Assembly: GCA_937927845.1 (NCBI GenBank)
Contig: CALFXE010000072.1
Span: forward strand, 1-34,113
DNA length: 34,113 nt
DNA from: an uncultured Paludibacter sp.
GTDB taxonomy: Bacteria; Bacteroidota; Bacteroidia; Bacteroidales; Paludibacteraceae
Direction: 5' to 3'
Below the pieces are notes generated by a model that was not told the DNA's origin, searched no databases, and worked only from the letters and a program-made list of their open reading frames with translations. The position numbers and the translations under genes were made by a program. Shown one piece after another: positions 26,845 through 33,977 of this stretch; position 1 is the first letter of the stretch; every line of letters begins with the position of its first letter.

Positions 26845-26986
26845 TAAATATGATTGAATGAGCATGGCGATAAATTGACACTCAATCAAATGAAAATTAG
26901 ACTATATATTTTTTAGTATAAACCGCTGATGTTACGATTATTGATTTATATATTGGCACATTGGCATATTAACACATTATTTACAT

Positions 26987-27733
26987 ATGAAAAAAGAGAT
27001 TATAACGATACTGCTGCTGAGTTTTTTCGCAGTCGTATATTCACAAGACATGCAATTAATTAAAGGAGGTTCATACAATTACAAATTAAATGTTGGATCA
27101 GCAAAAAAGGTTCTGATAAAAGATATTTATGTGGATAAGCATGAAGTTACGATTAAAGGATTTATGGAGTTTGTCAAAGCTACCGGATATAAGAGTGATG
27201 CTCAAAAAAAAGGCTATAGTATTGCAATCAAAAATTACGGACAGTTGGGTGTTGATACATTATGGGGAGCAGATTGGCGATGTGATTCAAGAGGAGTAGT
27301 TCGTAATAAAGAATGCTACAACTATCCTGTCATGCATGTTAGTTATAACGATGCGATTGCTTTTGCAAAATGGAAAGGGAAAAGATTGTTAACTGAGGAA
27401 GAATGGATGTATGTAGCATCGGCGAAAAGTTCCGGTAAACTGGAAGAGAGACTATGGTGTTTAGAAAACTCTAAACGTGCTGATAAGGCTTGGGATGCAC
27501 ACGCAGTGTGTACAAAAGAACCTAATGTGCTGGGTGTTTATGATATTTTTGGTAATGTTGAGGAGTTTGTATTTCATGATACAAAACAGGACAGACCTTA
27601 TTTGGCTAAGGGAGGATGCTTTTGGGATTTCTTGGAAAGTTATAAAACTATGTTAGGCAGGCAGATGTGTGTGATGTATCCTGATTATACATCAGATAGA
27701 TTTGGAATTAGATGTGCAAAGGATGTGAAATAA
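26987..27733 (+). CDS. Secreted FGE/SUMF1-fold protein
   Basis: The 248-aa protein has a Sec signal (cleavage likely after VVYS, residue 19). It then shows the FGE-sulfatase fold: MQLIKGGSY near 22-30, the VDKHEVTIKGFMEFVKATGY strand-helix (49-68), PVMHVSYNDAIAFAKWKGKRLLTEEEW (114-140), and PNVLGVYDIFGNVEEFV (179-195) ending DRFGIRCAKD. True formylglycine-generating enzymes bind copper with two Cys in the C-terminal part. Here the only Cys in that region besides the final one is C228, at a different spacing, so catalysis is doubtful. Non-enzymatic relatives serve structural roles. Its leader resembles that of the pseudogene at 18670 (both have CATATTAACA shortly before the ATG). No sulfatase is nearby. 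Its place inside a propeller operon suggests joint function. Confidence 0.82.
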   Translation: MKKEIITILLLSFFAVVYSQDMQLIKGGSYNYKLNVGSAKKVLIKDIYVDKHEVTIKGFMEFVKATGYKSDAQKKGYSIAIKNYGQLGVDTLWGADWRCDSRGVVRNKECYNYPVMHVSYNDAIAFAKWKGKRLLTEEEWMYVASAKSSGKLEERLWCLENSKRADKAWDAHAVCTKEPNVLGVYDIFGNVEEFVFHDTKQDRPYLAKGGCFWDFLESYKTMLGRQMCVMYPDYTSDRFGIRCAKDVK

Positions 27734-27769
27734 ACACATTATTAATATATGAAACGAACATGAAATAAT

Positions 27770-27933
27770 TTAATCAATACAGTCTCATCTGAAATAGCTT
27801 TATATGTGTATAAAGATGCTTTCAATGAGAATACGCTGAAAAACAAACACTTTGCAAAAAAATATACCGAAGCTGTATCCAAATTAAAGGATGGAGATGA
27901 CAACCCGATATTAATTATTTACAAAACAAACTG
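27770..27933 (+). pseudogene. C-terminal fragment of a propeller gene
   Basis: A frame without a start codon encodes about 50 residues including SSEIALYVYKDAF, YTEAVSKLKDG and the ending DDNPILIIYKTN. This is the C-terminal helix and DNP tail of a 6-bladed propeller. An in-frame TGA precedes it, within ATGAAACGAACATGA, a 15-mer that also forms the end of the gene at 18974, suggesting a chimeric junction. The rest of the gene is absent; the SUMF1-like gene ends just upstream. Confidence 0.75.
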
Positions 27934-27956
27934 ATTTATAAAAAATAAAATACTGT

Positions 27957-29039
27957 ATGAAATCAACTATTGTGTATATCCTGATGCTTCTGTTTTTCTT
28001 TTCGTGTAAAGGAAATGCAGAAAAAAATATGATACTAAATTTGTCTGAAATAAACGGACAAACATCATTAGATGAAATTTATAAGGATTTTGAATACATT
28101 TCACTTGAAACCTCTGAAAATAATATTTTTGGAGCCATTGATAAACTCATTGTTTATGATAATAAATACTTTATTCTTGACAAAACGAGGATGAAGAAAA
28201 TTTATGTTTTTCATGAAGATGGTGCTTTTAGTCATACTATAGGAGAAACAGGAAGCGGACCGGGAGAATACACCAGTATTGAAGATTTTACCATTGATAT
28301 GGAGAAAAAGCAATTGGTGATTTTGACATATCCTTCCACAGTATTTATCTATAATCTAAACGGAGATTTTATTCGCAAACAACATTTGACATCCAACTCG
28401 ATGTTGTGGAATATCGTAAGCTATACAGATGGCTATGTGTGTTCAACCAATCAACAGTCGGCAATAAACGATAAATTACTCTTTGTTTTTGATAAAGAAT
28501 TCGTTCTGAAGAATGAAACACTCGAACCTCTTCCATTTCAGATTGCATTTCCACCATTTGTTTCAACCCCGCTTCAGTTAGTTGGTAGTCAGATTTATTA
28601 TTTTGACAATTTTACATCTACTTTATATGTAGATGCTACGAATCAGTCGGAATGTGATATAGTTCAATTTAGCTTTGAAGAGCAGGTTTCGGGTGAGATA
28701 TTTAAAGATGTTCAACAATTCTTTATGAACCAACATGAATACTGTTTCTTTACAGATGCCATTGTTGCAGACAATGTATTATATGCAACGTTTATCAATA
28801 AAGGTAAGCAATGCGACTTGCGTTTTAATCTTCAAACTAAAGAAAGTAAGATTTCGTATGCTGAAGGTTGGCGTCCCAAGGCTTTGTTTTATCATGGAAG
28901 TTCATTTTATTCAAGTGTCAGTCCATCAATGATTCTGGAAGGAGATAATCTTTTTGAAGCAAAACTGATAACTCGATTTCCTATAGAGATTGACAGTAAT
29001 CCTGTAATATTAAAATATAAAGCAAAGAGTAGGAGTTGA
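27957..29039 (+). CDS. 6-bladed beta-propeller lipoprotein 5 (short)
   Basis: At 360 aa this is the shortest apparently intact member, with siblings mostly 384-406. It has a signal ending FFFSC (Cys17), EYISLETSENNIFGAIDKL (46-64) and GPGEY at 101-105 in SGPGEYTSIEDFTID. The tail is DSNPVILKYKAKSRS. The N-terminal arm between lipid anchor and first blade is short, which accounts for part of the length difference. It begins 24 bp after the C-terminal fragment at 27770-27933. Function unknown beyond family. Confidence 0.85.
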   Translation: MKSTIVYILMLLFFFSCKGNAEKNMILNLSEINGQTSLDEIYKDFEYISLETSENNIFGAIDKLIVYDNKYFILDKTRMKKIYVFHEDGAFSHTIGETGSGPGEYTSIEDFTIDMEKKQLVILTYPSTVFIYNLNGDFIRKQHLTSNSMLWNIVSYTDGYVCSTNQQSAINDKLLFVFDKEFVLKNETLEPLPFQIAFPPFVSTPLQLVGSQIYYFDNFTSTLYVDATNQSECDIVQFSFEEQVSGEIFKDVQQFFMNQHEYCFFTDAIVADNVLYATFINKGKQCDLRFNLQTKESKISYAEGWRPKALFYHGSSFYSSVSPSMILEGDNLFEAKLITRFPIEIDSNPVILKYKAKSRS

Positions 29040-29079
29040 TACTATCTGCTGATAATTAACAACTAAAAAATAAAACAAA

Positions 29080-30264
29080 ATGAAAAACATCATTTACACC
29101 TTACTTTTAGTCATACCTTTTATGTATTCCTGTACTTCATCACCTACAAAAAACAAAATGACAGGTGCAGAAGAAATAGTGATAGACGCTCAAAATCAAA
29201 ATGCCTTGTCTTTAGACAGTCTTATCAAAAAGGTTGAGTTTATCAAGTTAGAAACAATAAATGACAATTTTGTTGGAATTATATCTCAAATTCTGATAAC
29301 CGACAGTTTTATTGTTGTGGTTGATGGCAGGTATGCTAAGGTGATTCGCGTATTCGACATAAATGGGAAATACAAAAACTCAATAGGCAGTATAGGCAGA
29401 GGTCCGGGAGAATATGTTGGGATAATATCTGTTTGTTTGTCACATGATAAGAAACGGGTAGTTATACATGATACAATGCAACAAAAAATTATTTACTATA
29501 AGCTTAATGGAGAATACGAACATTCAGAGAATCAAGCAATTTTATGTAATAAATTCGAGTATTTTCCAGACGGCAATAAAGCATATCACACCGGCTCTTG
29601 GGGTGCAATAGAACTCGGACAATACAAAGACAGTGCTTTGGTTGTAACAAACAACAAGGACAGTATTCTTTATGGGGCTTGCTATGAATTTTACAAAGAC
29701 GGACAATTTGCATATAAAATGAAGCAATCACTATGGAGGTTTCAGGATGAAATTTATTTTAGTCCTGGATTTTCACGTACGATTTATCAAGTTACAGATA
29801 GTATGGTTATCCCTAAATATCAAATTACTATTGTTTCTAATGCAATGCCAGAGTTAGATAATCGCATTACCAGTGACCAATTCAGCAAGTATTGTAGAGA
29901 ATACTACTATTTTAATGGAGATATGATAGAGTTGAAAGACCTTACGCATATCAATATTAGTACTCCTTCAGGCTATCCTTTCGTAGTCTATTCTCATTCA
30001 AAAAAGCAGACATTTTTCAGTACAGATCAAGGCAGTCATCCTTTATTTCCTTTTTTAAAGGGTCTGGCACCGCATGCCCGCTACGGAGATAATGCGGTAG
30101 TTTTTACAGTTTCGGCTTATCACCTGATGATAAATAAAGAAGAATGGTATAAGTACGAACCCGACAGACAGTTTTTAGAGGATTTATATGGTGATTTGAC
30201 AATAGATTCCAATCCGGTATTGGTTATATGTCATCTAAACGAGAGGATAGGGTATGAGGAATAA
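29080..30264 (+). CDS. 6-bladed beta-propeller lipoprotein 6
   Basis: The 394-aa protein has a signal ending FMYSC (Cys18), then VEFIKLETINDNFVGIISQ (52-70) and GPGEY at 108-112. The C-terminal third contains VVYSHSKKQTFFSTDQ and ARYGDNAVVF, and the tail DSNPVLVICHLNERIGYEE continues beyond the DNP motif. It is the intact version of two broken paralogues at 18670-18956 and 20151-20318. The next propeller gene starts within or directly at its stop codon (TAAAATG), so translation of the pair is probably coupled. Confidence 0.87.
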   Translation: MKNIIYTLLLVIPFMYSCTSSPTKNKMTGAEEIVIDAQNQNALSLDSLIKKVEFIKLETINDNFVGIISQILITDSFIVVVDGRYAKVIRVFDINGKYKNSIGSIGRGPGEYVGIISVCLSHDKKRVVIHDTMQQKIIYYKLNGEYEHSENQAILCNKFEYFPDGNKAYHTGSWGAIELGQYKDSALVVTNNKDSILYGACYEFYKDGQFAYKMKQSLWRFQDEIYFSPGFSRTIYQVTDSMVIPKYQITIVSNAMPELDNRITSDQFSKYCREYYYFNGDMIELKDLTHINISTPSGYPFVVYSHSKKQTFFSTDQGSHPLFPFLKGLAPHARYGDNAVVFTVSAYHLMINKEEWYKYEPDRQFLEDLYGDLTIDSNPVLVICHLNERIGYEE

Positions 30265-30271
30265 AATGACA

Positions 30272-31435
30272 ATGAAACGCATGAAAATATATGAAGCCTT
30301 CTTTATTATCGGATTTCTTTTATTGTGTTTAAGTTGCAATAAAAGCTCACAAATTCAAGATAAAGCTCTGACACATATTGATATTCGTTCATTACCAGAA
30401 AAAAATATTCTTATGGACAATGTAGATAAATACCGCTTTGTGAAATTAAAAACTACAGATAATTGTCTAATCAGAGAAATAGAAAAAATTGATTTTGATG
30501 ATGATAAAATGTTTATTAGGGATAGAAATAATAAAGTATTTGTTTTTGATAATAAAGGTGTTTTTCTTAATGAGATAGGACATGTAGGGTCAGGTCCTGA
30601 TGAACAATTGGGCATTTATGATTTTTTCCTTGATAGAAAAATGAAACAAATAAATATTTTTGACATGCTTAAGTCGACAATCTATTTTTATACATATACA
30701 GGAGAGTTAATAGACAGTAAAAAGCTTGATAATAACCTGTTTAAAGACTTCTCAGTCATAGATATTGCTAATGATAATAATCTGATATTGACATTATACA
30801 ATAGTTCAGTTTCACTTTTCAATTTTCGTGTTGTAAATGGGAATGATTATAAAAAAATTATAGATTGTATCCCCTATGTTGCGGTGGGAGAGGAGCCTAT
30901 TGCTTTTTATCTTTCAAAAACAGCTCGCTCGAGAGAAGATTTGTATCTATCTGCATTTATATCAGATACCATATATAAATATGATAACTATCAAAACACT
31001 ATACTTCCGGCTATTGTATTTGAAGGAGAATATGAACCGCTGACAAAAGAAGATGTTGCAGATAAGTCTTTCGAGCTGGCTATGGAGGTTAATGCTATTG
31101 CTAAATTAAAGAAACGTTCAGTAGGAATACGAAACTTATATGCGACCAATGAGTATTTACATTTTTTGTTTGAAATGAAAGGCAAAGTATATAGACTCTT
31201 TTGGAATTTGGAGCGGCAAACAGGAAGTTATTACAGGTATGTCTGTGAATCCACAATAGCTAACTTCTTTTCATATGTGATAGGTGCAACGGATGATGCA
31301 TTTGTATGTGCAATCCCTGCTTATGAAGCAATAAGACATAATTGGAATGAAAATCAGAATGCTAAATCAGTTGTTGATAATACTTTAGAAGACGATAATC
31401 CGATAATTGCTTTTTATACTATCATAAATGAATAA
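30272..31435 (+). CDS. 6-bladed beta-propeller lipoprotein 7
   Basis: The frame is open from an ATG at 30254, but ATGs at 30266, 30272 and 30281 follow. The 30272 start is chosen because it gives a normal lipoprotein signal (MKRMKIYEAF... LCLSC) and avoids overlap with the upstream stop at 30264; the others remain possible. From 30272 the product is 387 aa. It shows FVKLKTTDNCLIREIEKI, a variant of the LET...LIG segment, and GPDEQ instead of GPGEY, in SGPDEQLGIYDFFLD. The tail DDNPIIAFYTIINE is typical. It directly follows propeller 6 and is probably co-translated with it. Confidence 0.84.
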   Translation: MKRMKIYEAFFIIGFLLLCLSCNKSSQIQDKALTHIDIRSLPEKNILMDNVDKYRFVKLKTTDNCLIREIEKIDFDDDKMFIRDRNNKVFVFDNKGVFLNEIGHVGSGPDEQLGIYDFFLDRKMKQINIFDMLKSTIYFYTYTGELIDSKKLDNNLFKDFSVIDIANDNNLILTLYNSSVSLFNFRVVNGNDYKKIIDCIPYVAVGEEPIAFYLSKTARSREDLYLSAFISDTIYKYDNYQNTILPAIVFEGEYEPLTKEDVADKSFELAMEVNAIAKLKKRSVGIRNLYATNEYLHFLFEMKGKVYRLFWNLERQTGSYYRYVCESTIANFFSYVIGATDDAFVCAIPAYEAIRHNWNENQNAKSVVDNTLEDDNPIIAFYTIINE

Positions 31436-31471
31436 CATAACAATTTTCAAGGAAAAAATAAATTTAAACGT

Positions 31472-31579
31472 ATGAAAAAAACATTAATTGTATGGATAAT
31501 AATTCGTGTTTGTGGTTGCAGTAATAAACAAGATCAGTTTATAAATATTAAATAAAATAACAGTTTACAAGAATTTTAG
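31472..31579 (+). pseudogene. N-terminal stub of a TolB-like propeller gene
   Basis: The ATG at 31472 starts a lipoprotein leader, MKKTLIVWIIIRVCGCSNKQ, then DQFINIK and a stop at 31553-31555. Ignoring this stop, the frame continues NNSLQEF to a second stop at 31579. It aligns with the start of the intact gene at 21303, which has VCSCSDKQEQFTNIELNSNLKEL. The rest of the gene is missing. It is a decayed copy of the 504-aa member placed in the second operon. Confidence 0.78.
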
Positions 31580-31608
31580 ACTCTTACTAACAATTAAATT
31601 ACACATAA

Positions 31609-32826
31609 ATGAAAAAACATGCATTACTATCATTCATTATTTTGATTTTATTTGGTTGTCACCAACAACGTGAGCGACAAATTCGCTTCTCTGAAGAGCA
31701 GATAAACTCATTACAAATGGATTCAACTTTAGTGTTGCCTACCGAAACCAATTCGGCTATTACACTGGATTTCCATCCATTTTTAAAAGATGTACAATAT
31801 GATTTAGGTCGTATGATAAAAGATGTTGTACTTGTTCCATTGGAAACAACCAACAAGAGCTTAATAAGTACTCCGCTTAAGGTTATAGCTTCTGATTCGA
31901 ACATCTATATTATGGATGAATATAAAGGGCAGGGGTTGATTATATTTGACAGAGACGGGAAATTTGTAAAACGGCTTCCAAGCGGTCAGGGACCGGGAGA
32001 ACTATACCGGCTTTACGACTTTGCATTCGATAAAGAAAATAATGAACTGGTTGCTTATCAACATCCTTTTATGATGTTTTTTACGCCTTCGGGTCAATAT
32101 CTTCGACAAACGAGGTTGTCTTTCGGATTTTATAATTTTATGGTTATTCCCGAAGGTTATGTTTTCAAAACACTCGACAGTCAGGGAAACGAACATTTGG
32201 GCGATTTAAAGGATAACACGCTGTTAATAACCGATAAAAACTTTAGATTAATATCGGCAGGTTTACCCTTTCCCTCTGATTATAATGGTTTGGGCAACCG
32301 TAATCAACTTTATAATAATAATTCGATTGAAGTCACTCTCAAGGGGCGCGATACTGTTTTTCAATATGTAAATGAATCCAACCTGTTGAGGGCAGAATAT
32401 GTGATAGATTATAGTAAAAAGAAAATGCCGGAGCAGTATTTATTCGGTGGCAGTTATCAGGATTTTGACAGAGCTGCGAGACAGAATGATTATTTCTTCT
32501 ATGTAGGAGAATTTTTTGACACCCATAATCACAGCTATTTTAATTTGAAGAGTTTTAACGGAGATAGACAGGTTTATAGAGATAAGTGCTCAGGTAATAT
32601 GATTGGAGGCTACATTACAAATACCGATACCAACATCTTACCTTTTTATCCTTACCTTATATATGGTACATACGGAAAGTATTTTATTTCGATGCTTTAT
32701 CTTCAGGATTTTAAAAAATATTGTGATAAACCGTCTCAGCTTTCCGATAAGAACAAACAAATTGTTAAAAACTTGAAAGAGGATGATAATGAAACGCTTA
32801 TATTTTTTGAATTAAAGGATTTTTAA
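31609..32826 (+). CDS. 6-bladed beta-propeller lipoprotein 8
   Basis: The 405-aa protein has a signal ending LFGC (Cys17). An unusually long N-terminal arm, with TLVLPTETNSAITLDFHPFL, precedes VVLVPLETTNKSLISTPLKV (73-92). The signature reads GPGEL at 128-132. The tail KEDDNETLIFFELKDF replaces NP with NE, the most divergent ending of the intact set. Codon use looks similar to its neighbours. It is the last intact gene of the second operon; a hairpin terminator follows 60 bp after the stop. Confidence 0.85.
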   Translation: MKKHALLSFIILILFGCHQQRERQIRFSEEQINSLQMDSTLVLPTETNSAITLDFHPFLKDVQYDLGRMIKDVVLVPLETTNKSLISTPLKVIASDSNIYIMDEYKGQGLIIFDRDGKFVKRLPSGQGPGELYRLYDFAFDKENNELVAYQHPFMMFFTPSGQYLRQTRLSFGFYNFMVIPEGYVFKTLDSQGNEHLGDLKDNTLLITDKNFRLISAGLPFPSDYNGLGNRNQLYNNNSIEVTLKGRDTVFQYVNESNLLRAEYVIDYSKKKMPEQYLFGGSYQDFDRAARQNDYFFYVGEFFDTHNHSYFNLKSFNGDRQVYRDKCSGNMIGGYITNTDTNILPFYPYLIYGTYGKYFISMLYLQDFKKYCDKPSQLSDKNKQIVKNLKEDDNETLIFFELKDF

Positions 32827-32835
32827 TTAATAGCA

Positions 32836-32931
32836 ATGAAAAAGTATTTTTGGCTATTTATATCATTAACGCTACTACGTATCTTAATCTTTCGCTTAAA
32901 GATTTTATCTTTTTTTCTGTCGTGTATGTAG
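32836..32931 (+). pseudogene. Possible lipoprotein leader remnant
   Basis: An ATG 10 bp after the propeller 8 stop opens a 31-codon hydrophobic frame (MKKYFWLFISLTLL... FFLSCM). Its start looks like the signal peptides of this array, but the rest coincides with the hairpin terminator. It is probably the stub of a lost family member rather than a functional peptide. Confidence 0.3.
32886..32916 (+). terminator. Intrinsic terminator of the second propeller operon
   Basis: AATCTTT (32886-32892) and AAAGATT (32898-32904) form a perfect 7-bp stem around CGCTT, followed by TTATCTTTTTTT. This is a classic stem plus U-tract on the plus strand, placed after the last intact propeller gene. Confidence 0.7.
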
Positions 32932-33015
32932 GAGGCAATTGCATTTGGTAGATTTCGCTTTTGTTTATCATTCTATAAAATGGCACTAAAAATAACAAGT
33001 TGCCAAAAAATAAAA

Positions 33016-33421
33016 TGAAGTCATCTTGACTTTTCACATCAACCGACTGCGACTGTAGAGGAATTCCCTTGCTGCTCGCTGTCCGACCGACTGCAATTGC
33101 ACGGGAGTTCCCTCACTTCGCTGCGCTCGTTCAGGATGACACGCTCACTTGTTAACAGTGTAAACCGGTCGCTCGGCATTGTAAAACACAACAGCCAAAA
33201 CGCACGACCGGTGCAAGACTTCCTGCACCGCCACTGCAAAAATGATGATGTTACAGAAACACTTCGAGTGGCGGTACACTCCACCCGCTAACGAGCGTGT
33301 CCTCCCGAACGAGCGACTTGGCGAAGCCAAGAGAGCGACTGAGGGAACCCCCAATCAGCCGTAGTTGATTAATCTGCCGTATAGTTGCAGTCGGTTGATG
33401 TGAAAAGTCAAGATGACTTCA
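33016..33421. mobile_element. 406-bp fold-back element with 35-bp inverted ends
   Basis: The ends 33016-33050 and 33387-33421 are perfect 35-bp inverted repeats beginning TGAAGTCATCTTGAC. Internal segments also pair imperfectly: GGGAGTTCCCTC/GAGGGAAC around 33102 and 33345, and CACGCTCACTTGTTAACAG with the CTAACGAGCGTG side at 33288-33299. The whole unit is thus one large palindrome, visibly richer in G and C than its surroundings. CTTGGC-GAA-GCCAAG and GGTGCA...TGCACC form local hairpins. It has no transposase and no credible gene. This fits a MITE-like or other non-autonomous element; no clear target duplication is seen. Confidence 0.6.
33163..33256 (+). repeat. Core repeat, left copy
   Basis: This 94-bp core inside the fold-back element contains CCGGTCG...CGACCGG and GGTGCAAGACTTCCTGCACC. 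It recurs inverted at 33635-33729. The inner 56 bp (33201-33256) are almost identical between the copies; the outer part is about three-quarters identical by eye. Confidence 0.7.
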
Positions 33422-33516
33422 ATTAAAGAATTAGCTTTTTATCACTTTTTTGTCCGTAAACTTTGGTCAGATCGGTGGTCGTCCTAAAATATTTTAACAG
33501 CAGCAGTTACCGATCG

Positions 33517-33631
33517 GATCGAATAGAGGTATTCGAGTTGATCGAATAGAGGTGTTCGAGTTGATCGAATAGAGGTATTCAAGTCGATCGAATAGAGGTA
33601 TTCGAGTCGATCGAATAGAGGTGTTCGAGTT
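33517..33631 (+). repeat. Five 23-bp tandem repeats, each with a hairpin
   Basis: Units of the form GATCGAATAGAGGTATTCGAGTT start at 33517, 33540, 33563, 33586 and 33609; in 20-base terms the core is CGAATA-GAGG-TATTCG. CGAATA and TATTCG are complementary around a GAGG loop. Units 2 and 5 have TGTTCG, which still pairs as RNA through a G-U wobble, and unit 3 has TATTCA. It is too short and has no spacers, so it is not a CRISPR array. It could bind a protein, fold as RNA or simply be a slippage repeat. Confidence 0.75.
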
Positions 33632-33634
33632 GAT

Positions 33635-33762
33635 CTGTAACATCATCCTTTTTTGCAGTGGCGGTGCAGGAAGTCTTGCACCGGTCGTGCGTTTAAGCTG
33701 TTATGTTTTAGGATTCCAAACGACCGGTTATCCACGCCCGCAAGCGAGCGTGTCCTCCCGAA
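33635..33762 (-). repeat. Core repeat, inverted partial copy
   Basis: 33635-33729 is the reverse complement of 33163-33256 with scattered differences and one extra T. Beyond it, AGCGAGCGTGTCCTCCCGAA matches, in direct orientation, the right part of the fold-back element near 33292-33309. Thus the core is flipped relative to its flank when the two copies are compared. Confidence 0.62.
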
Positions 33763-33799
33763 TAAAAAATAAATTTAATAAAGGGATAAATAATAAAAT

Positions 33800-33977
33800 A
33801 AGTAACCTTTTGTGCCAAAGTAGTATGATTCTGTGCCAAAATACAAAGTTTTTACGTTTTACATATCCCTGTATCATAATATTAATTAAATTTGCCCCGA
33901 TAATTTTAACGCTTTAATGAAACTCTAATAAATTTATAGAATACCGAATCGAATACCATTAAAAATATTGTAAAACC
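33800..33977 (+). promoter_or_regulatory. Repeated leader/promoter region, copy 3
   Basis: Interrupted palindromes lie at 33808-33820 (TTTTGTGCCAAAG) and 33829-33841 (TTCTGTGCCAAAA), 21 bp apart. The -7 box TAAATTTG (33887-33894) is a perfect TAnnTTTG match and is 45 bp after the second palindrome, as in the other copies. Its leader matches copy 2 through TACCATT to AATATTGTAAAACC. No gene begins before the window edge at 34113; a further propeller-type operon is predicted to the right. The remaining 33978-34113 holds only short AATCACTA-type repeats and the tiny frame MKSPD. Confidence 0.72.

Noticed and set aside
33039..33354. Overlapping open frames of 64-81 codons on both strands in the fold-back element
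   Set aside because: They lie wholly inside palindromic repeat DNA, have no family resemblance, and mirror one another because of the inverted repeats.
33016..33421. Insertion sequence
   Set aside because: It is only 406 bp and has no transposase frame; a non-autonomous element is the most that can be said.
33517..33631. CRISPR array
   Set aside because: Units are contiguous without spacers and no cas gene is present.
33621..33917. A 98-codon plus-strand frame
   Set aside because: It runs through the tandem repeat end, the inverted core copy and promoter copy 3, so it is a chance frame.
15789..33977. A short NVEALA-type peptide gene, which I recall near such propellers in Bacteroides
   Set aside because: I looked in the gaps between genes and found no frame with that motif.
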